DNA of 6,622 nucleotides from Thermoguttaceae bacterium. GTDB lineage: Bacteria; Planctomycetota; Planctomycetia; Pirellulales; Thermoguttaceae. Positions 1 through 5,587 of this stretch are shown piece after piece. The notes below the pieces were generated by a model, which was not told where the DNA came from, searched no databases, and worked only from the letters and a program-made list of their open reading frames with translations. The stretch is taken from assembly GCA_017549085.1 (NCBI GenBank), contig JAFYVO010000321.1, positions 1-6,622 of the forward strand, in the 5' to 3' direction. Within the stretch, counting starts at the first letter, position 1. Each line of letters opens with the position of its first letter. The translations under genes were made by a program, and so were the position numbers.

Positions 1-152
1 ATCGACGCGGCGTCGGCTCGTTTGCGCGACGTTTTTTTCGGCGCGGCTGCCTTTTCGCTCTTTTCGGACGGCGCCGCGGAAGCGTTTTTCGACGCGGTCG
101 TTTCGGCGGTTTCTTCCGGGACGGACGGCGTTTCTCGTTCGTTCGAACTCAA
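1..152 (-). CDS. N-terminal fragment of an unidentified protein (TTG start, continues beyond left edge)
   Basis: Reading leftwards from TTG at 152-150 gives 50 codons with no stop, so this is the 5' end of a gene that leaves the window. The visible peptide starts MSSNERETPSVPEETAETTA and continues with Ala, Ser, Glu, Lys and Pro, ending in a basic stretch (PKKTSRKRAD). It is low-complexity and probably disordered, with no signal peptide or membrane segment. TTG was chosen because GAAAGGAA lies 7 bases upstream (core 160-165), the same box used by the next two genes; no ATG or GTG occurs in this frame between the upstream stop and the TTG. Such charged N-terminal extensions occur on several unrelated bacterial proteins, including Rho, ribosomal and DNA-binding proteins. 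Function cannot be assigned from this fragment. Confidence 0.7.
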   Translation of the reverse strand, partial: MSSNERETPSVPEETAETTASKNASAAPSEKSEKAAAPKKTSRKRADAAS

Positions 153-159
153 CGGAAAT

Positions 160-165
160 TCCTTT
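160..165 (-). promoter_or_regulatory. Shine-Dalgarno box of the partial TTG-start gene
   Basis: AAAGGA on the minus strand lies 7 bases before the TTG at 152. It sits within GAAAGGAA, which is also found before the hydrolase and transglutaminase-like genes. This box is what decides the non-ATG start. Confidence 0.7.
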
Positions 166-203
166 CGTTTTCGACGGTTGGGGCGGCTCTCGAACGTCGC
201 GCC

Positions 204-247
204 CTTAAATAAAACGAGCGTCGAAACGCGAAAAAACGCTTCGACGC
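204..247 (-). terminator. Intrinsic terminator downstream of the alpha/beta-hydrolase gene
   Basis: On the minus strand GCGTCGAA (247-240) pairs perfectly with TTCGACGC (225-218). An inner GCG/CGC pair closes a six-T loop, with a 2-base bulge on one side. The stem is followed by the U-rich run TCGTTTTATTTAA (216-204). It lies about 100 bases after the hydrolase stop and about 50 bases before the TTG start of the next gene, so it should separate the two transcription units, unless it works as an attenuator. Confidence 0.75.
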
Positions 248-343
248 GCAAGAAAATCGACGGTCAAAACCGACGTTTAACGCCGATTCGCGTTCGATTT
301 TGCGTTCGGCGCGCCCCGTTCGGGACGCCGCCGAGCGACTCTA

Positions 344-1201
344 TTATAAAGCGGATTCGGCCCAGCGCAAGACGGCGTCGGCGAACGCGTCCGGATTTTC
401 CAACGACGCGACGTGCCCGGCGTCCGGAATCGTCGCCCGGCAAGCGCCCGGAATCGCGGCGGCGATCGCGTCGAGCGAACTCGGCGGCGAAAGAACGTCG
501 TCGGCCCCGCCCAAGACGAGGGTCGGAACGGCGATTTTCGCAAGGAGCGCGGTCGAGTCGGCGCGCTTGGCCATCCCGCGCGCCGCGGCGGCGATCCCGG
601 TCGGCCGTTGGCGCAACATCGTTTGGCGCAACGCTTCGACGACTTCCGGCTTCGTTTCGAGCGTTTTCGGCGAAAGCAAGTTCGGCAAATACGACTCGGC
701 AAGCGCGGCGACTTGCTCGGTCGCGCGTTCGACGGCGACGATCTCCTCGGCCAACGTCAAGCGTCCCGCCGCTTTTTCCGGCGTGTCGCCAGACGCGTTC
801 GAGTCGCAGAAGATAATCCCGCCGAGACGCTCCGGACGGCGCGCCGCGAACGCGAGCGAAATATAACCGCCCATCGAAAGGCCGCAAAGGTAAATTTTTT
901 CGGTCGCCGGATCGCGCCCGAGTTCGCAAGCGATTTCCGACGCTAAAATCGTCAAGTCGTCGGCGTAACGCCCCATCGTAACGCGCGGCGCGCCCTGCGG
1001 ATTGAGCCCGTTGGCGCCGAGCGTCGAAGCCCCAAACCCGCGCAAGTCCGGAACGACGCAATAAAACTTCGACGCCAACCGATCGGCGACCGCGTCGAAA
1101 ATACGACCGTCGAACGGAAAGCCGTGCGCGAAAACCAAAATCGGGCCGTCGCCCTTGGCGCTAACGGAATATTCGGCGTCGTCGACAAGATATTTTTTCA
1201 T
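344..1201 (-). CDS. Alpha/beta-fold hydrolase (PcaD/RsbQ/BioH-like superfamily member)
   Basis: A 285-residue cytoplasmic alpha/beta-hydrolase with no signal peptide. The landmarks appear in order: the oxyanion-hole motif HGFPFDG (26-32), PDLRGFGAS (51-59), the nucleophile elbow GLSMGG with Ser109, the acid D235 in GGADDVLSPP (231-240), and His263 in DAGHVASLENPDAF, giving a complete Ser-Asp-His triad. A helical cap region runs roughly from 133 to 215. Length and motifs fit esterase, lactonase or C-C hydrolase families such as 3-oxoadipate enol-lactonase (PcaD) and RsbQ, but the substrate cannot be read from the sequence and no pathway genes adjoin it. The ATG at 1201 is chosen because AAAGGA lies 8 bases upstream. 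Its promoter is at 1252-1280 and a terminator follows at 204-247, so it is probably a single-gene unit. Fold and catalytic class are secure; specificity is unknown. Confidence 0.93.
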   Translation of the reverse strand: MKKYLVDDAEYSVSAKGDGPILVFAHGFPFDGRIFDAVADRLASKFYCVVPDLRGFGASTLGANGLNPQGAPRVTMGRYADDLTILASEIACELGRDPATEKIYLCGLSMGGYISLAFAARRPERLGGIIFCDSNASGDTPEKAAGRLTLAEEIVAVERATEQVAALAESYLPNLLSPKTLETKPEVVEALRQTMLRQRPTGIAAAARGMAKRADSTALLAKIAVPTLVLGGADDVLSPPSSLDAIAAAIPGACRATIPDAGHVASLENPDAFADAVLRWAESAL

Positions 1202-1209
1202 TCGAGGAT

Positions 1210-1215
1210 TCCTTT
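1210..1215 (-). promoter_or_regulatory. Shine-Dalgarno box of the hydrolase gene
   Basis: AAAGGA on the minus strand lies 8 bases before the ATG at 1201, within GAAAGGAA. It partly overlaps the start-proximal copy of the repeated ATTCGAAA octamer (1213-1220). Confidence 0.75.
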
Positions 1216-1251
1216 CGAATCGTTTTCGAATATTTTTTGAACAATTACTTT

Positions 1252-1280
1252 ATAATAAGATAAAATCGCGGCGACGTCAA
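1252..1280 (-). promoter_or_regulatory. Sigma70-like promoter of the hydrolase gene
   Basis: On the minus strand TTGACG (1280-1275) is followed by exactly 17 bases and then TATTAT (1257-1252), five of six consensus matches in each box. Transcription would start near 1245, giving an AT-rich leader of about 44 bases before the ATG at 1201. This is the most consensus-like promoter in the window. Confidence 0.8.
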
Positions 1281-1517
1281 CGCTTTTTTTTCGCCGTCGA
1301 TTTCCCCGGCCGCCTCGACGTCTCAAACGTTGCAGCTTGCCTAGTTTTCCCTTCTCGCCGATTCGGCAAACGCGTTTGAATCCGCGTTTTACGTCGCGAC
1401 GGGAAAAATTTCAAGGCGGAACGTTTTTCCGTCGAAAACCGAAACGACGCGCCGCGCTTTCAACCGACGAGAAGCAATAATCGGCGCCAAACAACGAAAA
1501 GATAACGTCTCGGCGAG

Positions 1518-1523
1518 AAAGGA
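1518..1523 (+). promoter_or_regulatory. Shine-Dalgarno box of the transglutaminase-like gene
   Basis: AAAGGA lies 9 bases before the ATG at 1533 but 18 bases before the alternative ATG at 1542, so it favours the upstream start. Confidence 0.7.
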
Positions 1524-1532
1524 AACCGGACG

Positions 1533-3050
1533 ATGCAAAAAATGAAGAAATATTGGGCGGCGACCGCGCTCGCGGCGTTCGTCGCGGTCGGATTTGTCGC
1601 GGAACCGTCGCCGAGTCAGGCGCAAATTAGTTTCGGCAAGATGCGCGACGCGTCCGAAAAAGGGCCCAAACCGTCCGCGCCGCTCGTCGACGAAGACGAG
1701 GACGCCGACGCGTTCGACGTCGATCCGAACGAAAAAGCCGACGCGAAAGACGGCAAAGACGCGCCGAAAACCGACGCGCCTCGTTCGTCGCGAGCGATCG
1801 GACGTCGTTCGAACGCCGCCGGGGGGAACGCCTCCCGTCCGACGACCGCTCGCCCCGCCGCTCAACCGTCGAACGCCGCCGCGGCGAAACCGAAACCCGC
1901 GCCGATCGCGTCCGCGACCAAACCGCAGAGCGAAAAGACGGCGCCGTCGGAACCCGCCGACGCCGCGGAATCCCCGGAAACCGCCGCGAACGAAACGTCG
2001 CCCGAACGTTCGACGCGCAATCCGCTCGCTCCGACGGCGAAACCGGACGCTTCCGCGGCGTCGCTCGACGAGTTTCTCGCCGAGGAAACCGACGGAACGA
2101 ACGAAACCGCGTCGACCGCCGAAACGCCGGACGACGGTCAACGCGGGCCGCGTTTCGGGAAAGCGATTTCGACCAAATATCGCGCCGGGATGATCTTCGA
2201 AGCGCGCGCCAACGGCGGGTGCAAGGATTTGCTCGGAACGGCGCCGGTTCCGACCGACTTCCCGGAGCAAAAAGTCCGAACGCTCGAAGAAAACTTCCCG
2301 CGCGCCGCTCGGGTCGATTATCGCGACCTCAAAGAGGGGGGCGCTCGCCAAATGGTCTTCCGAATGCGCGAACTCAAACCGGGTCAGCGCGTCGAAGCGA
2401 CCGTTCTCTTCGAGGTAACGCGCCGCCCGCTCCTTCCGCCGAGCCAACCGGAAATTTACCAGTTCCCGAAAACCGTCCCGCGCGACCTGCGCCGCTATTT
2501 GAAGGCCGGCGATTATATCGAATCGACGTCGAAGACGGTGCGCAAACTCGCCTCCGATATTATCGAACAAGTCGAAGAAGCGAACCCGAAAGCGACCGAC
2601 TGGGAAAAGATCGACGCGCTCTTCGAGTACGTTCGCAAAGAAATTTCGTATAAAGAAGCGCAAATCGAAAAGCCGATGCGCGGCGCGCTCGCGGCGCTCC
2701 GAACCCGCGACGGCGACTGCGAAGATATGTCGGCGCTCTTCATCGCGATGTGTCGCTCGCTCGACGTTCCGGCGCGACTCGTTCGCGTCCCGGGGCATTG
2801 CTGGGCGGAGTTTTATCTTGTCGACGACGAGAAAAACGGACACTGGTTCCCCGCGCAAGTCGCCGGAACCGAAGAACTCGGCTCGATGCAAGACGTTCGC
2901 GTCATTTTGCAAAAGGGCGACGCGTTCCGCCTCCCGGAATCGCCGAAAGAAGACTCGCTTTACGTTAAGGAACTCTTCACCGGTCAAGTCAAGGAAGGCG
3001 CGCCCGACCCGATTTATCAGTTCATCCAAGATACGAACCCGACCGACTGA
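1533..3050 (+). CDS. Exported transglutaminase-like (papain-fold) protein with long disordered linker
   Basis: A 505-residue exported protein. Residues 1-30 form a signal peptide: basic start, hydrophobic core at about 7-23, and likely cleavage after SQA30. Residues of about 40-210 are low-complexity, first acidic (DEDEDADAFDVD) and then rich in Ala, Pro, Thr and Lys, and look like a flexible tether. A probable beta domain at about 215-300 precedes a helical stretch and the transglutaminase-like core at about 355-450. The core has Cys396 in GDCEDMSALF and His422 in GHCWAEFYL, the first two triad members. The usual WxPxD segment reads W438-F-P-A-Q442, so Gln occupies the expected Asp position. 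Family members include peptidases, amidases and cross-linking enzymes; the actual substrate is unknown. The following QKGDAFRLPES segment is probably the end of the domain. The ATG at 1533 is preferred by its Shine-Dalgarno spacing. The gene converges on the parvulin-like gene and shares its terminator. Confidence 0.9.
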   Translation: MQKMKKYWAATALAAFVAVGFVAEPSPSQAQISFGKMRDASEKGPKPSAPLVDEDEDADAFDVDPNEKADAKDGKDAPKTDAPRSSRAIGRRSNAAGGNASRPTTARPAAQPSNAAAAKPKPAPIASATKPQSEKTAPSEPADAAESPETAANETSPERSTRNPLAPTAKPDASAASLDEFLAEETDGTNETASTAETPDDGQRGPRFGKAISTKYRAGMIFEARANGGCKDLLGTAPVPTDFPEQKVRTLEENFPRAARVDYRDLKEGGARQMVFRMRELKPGQRVEATVLFEVTRRPLLPPSQPEIYQFPKTVPRDLRRYLKAGDYIESTSKTVRKLASDIIEQVEEANPKATDWEKIDALFEYVRKEISYKEAQIEKPMRGALAALRTRDGDCEDMSALFIAMCRSLDVPARLVRVPGHCWAEFYLVDDEKNGHWFPAQVAGTEELGSMQDVRVILQKGDAFRLPESPKEDSLYVKELFTGQVKEGAPDPIYQFIQDTNPTD

Positions 3051-3053
3051 CGT

Positions 3054-3116
3054 TTAAACGCCGGTTAAGGCCGCGCGTCGCCGTCGACGAACGCGACGCC
3101 GCCCTTAAACGCCGGT
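3054..3116. repeat. 12-bp direct repeat TTAAACGCCGGT in the convergent intergenic region
   Basis: TTAAACGCCGGT occurs at 3054-3065 and again at 3105-3116. Between the copies TTAAGG (3065-3070) and CCTTAA, together with GCGTCG (3075-3080) and CGACGC, can form an imperfect hairpin upstream of the main terminator. Related GTTTAACGCCG sequences occur in two other intergenic gaps (275-285 and 6057-6067). Confidence 0.55.
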
Positions 3117-3136
3117 CGAACGGTTTCAGCAAAAAT

Positions 3137-3186
3137 AACGAACGCCCCGCCGCGTCTTTTCCGACTCGGCGGGGCGTTCGTTTTAA
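3137..3186. terminator. Bidirectional intrinsic terminator between convergent genes
   Basis: A perfect 16-bp inverted repeat pairs AACGAACGCCCCGCCG (3137-3152) with CGGCGGGGCGTTCGTT (3167-3182). Inside it GTC/GAC can add three pairs around a TTTTCC loop after one C-T mismatch. On the plus strand the arm runs into TTTTAACGTTTT. On the minus strand it runs into TTATTTTTGC. It lies 86 bases after the transglutaminase-like stop and 26 bases after the parvulin-like stop, so it can serve both. Confidence 0.9.
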
Positions 3187-3208
3187 CGTTTTCCCGTTAA
3201 TTTCGCGA

Positions 3209-5155
3209 TTAACGACGCAACGCGCTCGCTTCCGGCGACGCCCATTTCGCGTCCGCCGTCGGACGGTCGCCCGGTTCGATCGTTTGGTTCGTCAGGTTGT
3301 TGACGATGCGCGCTCGCTTGACGACGCCCGCGTAAAACTCGCCCGCGGCGGACGCTTCCTTCATTTTGCGAAGGTTGGCGACAATTTGTCCGCGCATTTC
3401 TTCGAGCGTCGCGTCGCTCCCCGCGAGACGTTCTTGGCAGTAGAGGATAACGAACGTTCCGGAGTCGATTTGAATCACTTGCGACAGTTCGCCCGGTTTG
3501 AGCGCGAACGCTTCCTCTTCGAGTTCCGGATAACCGCCGTTTTTGACGATCGGCGCGATGCGACCGCGCATTTGCTTGCCGTCCGGTTCGACCGAGTATT
3601 CCGCGGCCAAATCGGCGAAGACTTCTTCCGCCGGACGATTTTCTTTCGTCGGAAGGGTGCGCGCCTTTTGCCAAACGTCGCGAGCGCGGCGCTCGTCGTT
3701 AAGGACGATCCCCAAGCATTGAACGCTTTCGCCGAAATTCGCTTCGTAAGCCTTGGCGATTTCTTCTTCGGTAATTTTTACTTTCCCTTCGGAGAGTTTG
3801 CGGAGCGCGACGCCCGGCCAAACGATCGATTTCTTGTAATTTTCTTCGGTCGTTTGGTACTTGGCGAGTTCGGAACGAAGATAAGTTTTGACGTCCGGCG
3901 AACCGTCCGGGAGCGGGTACGTCGTTTCGGCGGCGCGAACGAAAATGTCGGTCGCGACGTCGGCGTCGGTAACTTCCAAGCCGACTTTTTTGCATTCTTG
4001 GCGAATCAACTCGATCGAAACGAGCGCGTCGAGGTCTTGCTTCGCGTACAAACGCAGGCACATTTCGACGACCGCGTCGAGGAGAATCGGCTTCCCGTCG
4101 ACCGTCGCGGCGACGTTCGGGTATTGCTTGCGGAGTTCCGGGTTCCCAATGACGTTGACGACGTTCGCTTCGCGACCCAAACGGGCGAAGAGTTCGTCGG
4201 CGGCGCCTCGAAGTTTCGCGGCGCTCGCTTGCACTTGGAGACGTTCTTTAACTTCGTCGATCTTTTCCGCCGGGACGACCGGGTCGTATTTATTTTCGCA
4301 GCGGAAAACGACGTACTGATTTTGCGGGCCGTACGGGCCGATCGTTTCGGAGATTTCGCCGACTTCGAGCGCGAAAAGGAGGTCTTCCATCGCTTTGTCT
4401 TCGAGCGTTCCGTGGAAGATCGGCTGCATGCGCCCCTTATTCGACGCGGTAACGACGTCGATCGATTCGTCTTTCGCGACCGTCCCGAACGATTCCGGGT
4501 CGGCGAGAACGCGAGCGCGAACGTCGTCGGCTTTTTCCTTCGTTTCGCAAACGATCATTTGGAGGCCGACCGACGGCCCGTAAGATTTCAGGTAAGCGGC
4601 TTCGAGTTCTTCGTCGCTAAGTTTGATTTGGTCGGCGACGAGAACTTGCAGCGCCAAACGCGGCCAAACGACCTCTTCGGCGTACTCTTGATAGCTCATC
4701 GACGAGTCTTTTTGAACGACGTCGAGGTATTGACGGCGGTCGAGACGGAACGACTTCGCGAGGCGGTCGATTTCCGCGTCGACGTCGGCGCGAGTGATCG
4801 CGACGCCTTGGCGCTTGCATTCGGCGAGGACGAGCGCGCGGTTCAAAATGCGGGACAAGACCTCTTCGCCGTGCGCTCGGAGCGACTCGGCGCGGAGTTC
4901 GTCGAGCGTGATTTGAACGCCGTTGACGTCGGCGACGATTTCCGGGTAAAGCTGTTGAGCGTCTTGACGAATCGGGTTTTCGGCGGCGACGTTTTGCGCG
5001 ACTCGCGTCGCGGAGCGACGGACGTTCGACGCTTGACGTTCGGCGGCGAACGACGCGTCGACGACCGAAAACGAGACCGCGACCGCGGCGGCGGCAAGAG
5101 GCGAAAGAACGCCGAACGCTCGACCGCGCCCAAGAATCTTCTTCAAACCGTTCAT
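3209..5155 (-). CDS. Exported SurA/PrsA-like parvulin-family protein with two tandem chaperone-parvulin modules
   Basis: A 648-residue exported protein. Residues 1-37 form a signal peptide (basic LKKILGRGR, then an Ala/Val core, likely cleavage at SFA37). Module 1 has a SurA_N-like helical chaperone region (about 67-190) and a parvulin-like domain (about 196-288). Module 2 repeats this: helical region at about 345-475, parvulin-like at about 477-575. A C-terminal helix (582-620) and short polar tail follow. The family folds or holds extracytoplasmic proteins and may isomerise prolyl bonds. The histidines usually found in the opening HIL motif and the closing GxH strand are missing in both parvulin-like domains (LQMIV and VQCLGIV; QYVVF and TFVIL), suggesting weak or no isomerase activity. 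PGELSQVI (554-561) and VGEISETI (265-272) match the family's GE(V/I)S motif. The ATG at 5155 has only GAAAGTCGAAAA before it, no clear Shine-Dalgarno; no other usable start lies nearby. Promoter at 5294-5323. Confidence 0.88.
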   Translation of the reverse strand: MNGLKKILGRGRAFGVLSPLAAAAVAVSFSVVDASFAAERQASNVRRSATRVAQNVAAENPIRQDAQQLYPEIVADVNGVQITLDELRAESLRAHGEEVLSRILNRALVLAECKRQGVAITRADVDAEIDRLAKSFRLDRRQYLDVVQKDSSMSYQEYAEEVVWPRLALQVLVADQIKLSDEELEAAYLKSYGPSVGLQMIVCETKEKADDVRARVLADPESFGTVAKDESIDVVTASNKGRMQPIFHGTLEDKAMEDLLFALEVGEISETIGPYGPQNQYVVFRCENKYDPVVPAEKIDEVKERLQVQASAAKLRGAADELFARLGREANVVNVIGNPELRKQYPNVAATVDGKPILLDAVVEMCLRLYAKQDLDALVSIELIRQECKKVGLEVTDADVATDIFVRAAETTYPLPDGSPDVKTYLRSELAKYQTTEENYKKSIVWPGVALRKLSEGKVKITEEEIAKAYEANFGESVQCLGIVLNDERRARDVWQKARTLPTKENRPAEEVFADLAAEYSVEPDGKQMRGRIAPIVKNGGYPELEEEAFALKPGELSQVIQIDSGTFVILYCQERLAGSDATLEEMRGQIVANLRKMKEASAAGEFYAGVVKRARIVNNLTNQTIEPGDRPTADAKWASPEASALRR

Positions 5156-5293
5156 TTTTCGACTTTCGATGGCTAATTTTTTCGTTTCAAGGAGGGGAAA
5201 CGACCGGCGAAAACCGACCGTCTATTCGCTTCAAGCGGTTCGAACGCGCCGCTTTTCTTCCGTTTTCGAGGCGCGCTTCGACCGAACGTTCGC

Positions 5294-5323
5294 ACTATAA
5301 CGTTTTTCGCGCCGACGCGTCAA
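5294..5323 (-). promoter_or_regulatory. Sigma70-like promoter of the parvulin-like gene
   Basis: On the minus strand TTGACG (5323-5318) and TATAGT (5299-5294) are separated by 18 bases. Each box matches five of six consensus bases. A start near 5287 would give a leader of about 130 bases, long enough to hold regulatory structure, including the CCTCCTT at 5195-5189. Confidence 0.7.
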
Positions 5324-5456
5324 GAGCGTTTTTCAACTTTTCGTCGCCCCAATTCTCCTTGGGGAGCGTCGGACGGTCGGCTCGGCGATTTCGCGTTCTT
5401 CTTTAACCGACTTTTTTCCGCAGGGCGCAATTTTTACGCGTCTTTTTTCCCCCGCC

Positions 5457-5484
5457 TTGCCAAAACGCCGCGCGGTAGTAAAAT
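5457..5484 (+). promoter_or_regulatory. Sigma70-like promoter of ndk
   Basis: TTGCCA (5457-5462) and TAAAAT (5479-5484) are separated by 16 bases, each one mismatch from consensus. A start near 5491 would place both leader hairpins in the ndk transcript, with a leader of roughly 97 bases. Confidence 0.6.
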
Positions 5485-5492
5485 CGAAAACG

Positions 5493-5546
5493 CCGTTCGC
5501 TCGAACGGCTTCGTACGAGGAAGGCTCGCTTCCTCTTTACCTCCTT
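5493..5546 (+). other. Structured ndk leader: two hairpins followed by a CCTCCTT run
   Basis: CCGTTC-GCTC-GAACGG (5493-5508) and GAGGAAG-GCTCG-CTTCCTC (5517-5535) are perfect stem-loops only 8 bases apart. Next comes ACCTCCTT (5539-5546), identical to the core of the conserved 16S rRNA 3' end. The GGAAGG at 5519-5524 could pair either within the second hairpin or with CCTTCC at 5543-5548, so two exclusive folds are possible. That this regulates ndk is inference. Confidence 0.45.
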
Positions 5547-5587
5547 CCGCGCCAACAACCGACAAACGAAGAAAAAAGAGAAAAAAT

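Larger units (their letters stand above)
1202..1532. other. Divergent intergenic region between the hydrolase and transglutaminase-like genes
   Basis: This 331-base gap holds the hydrolase leader and promoter (minus strand), a T8 run at 1284-1291, a palindromic CAAACGCGTTTG at 1367-1378, a short hairpin CGGAA-CGTTT-TTCCG near 1418-1432, and the transglutaminase Shine-Dalgarno box at 1518-1523. I found no convincing promoter for the plus-strand gene; AATAAT at 1476-1481 has no acceptable -35 partner. No extra coding region is supported. Confidence 0.6.
5156..5587. other. 432-base divergent intergenic region between the parvulin-like gene and ndk
   Basis: No gene is supported here. It holds the minus-strand parvulin-like leader (5156 to about 5287) with its promoter, the untranscribed centre with a hairpin-capable CCCCAA-TTCTCC-TTGGGG (5347-5364) that could be a protein-binding site, the plus-strand ndk promoter (5457-5484), and the ndk leader with two short hairpins. 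Pyrimidine-rich runs are frequent. Short open frames across this gap carry no recognisable domain and overlap ndk in antisense. Confidence 0.7.

Noticed and set aside
1..152. Identifying the partial gene as transcription terminator Rho or a DNA-binding protein
   Set aside because: The Ala/Pro/Lys-rich N-terminus would suit several families, but 50 low-complexity residues give no diagnostic motif.
22..816. 264-codon plus-strand open frame spanning the partial gene, terminator and hydrolase
   Set aside because: It crosses a clear minus-strand terminator and start region, is Arg/Ser-rich and lacks a domain. It is a composition artefact.
1389..3029. 546-codon minus-strand open frame opposite the transglutaminase-like gene
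   Set aside because: It is a codon-aligned antisense shadow with an Arg/Phe-rich composition and no domain. The plus strand carries the GDCED and GHCWAEF motifs, a signal peptide and a Shine-Dalgarno box.
3284..5176. 630-codon plus-strand open frame opposite the parvulin-like gene
   Set aside because: It uses the same triplets in antisense. It stays open because the real gene contains no TTA, CTA or TCA codons. The translated peptide has no recognisable domain, while the minus-strand product has a signal peptide and duplicated family modules.
5189..5195. AAGGAGG on the plus strand, and GGAGG on the minus strand near 5539-5546, as Shine-Dalgarno boxes of hidden genes
   Set aside because: No ATG, GTG or TTG follows at a workable distance on either strand. 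They are better read as CCTCCTT in the opposite-strand leaders.
5347..5364. CCCCAA-TTCTCC-TTGGGG as a terminator
   Set aside because: No T-tract follows on either strand and it lies between two divergent promoters, outside both predicted transcripts. At most it is a protein-binding site.
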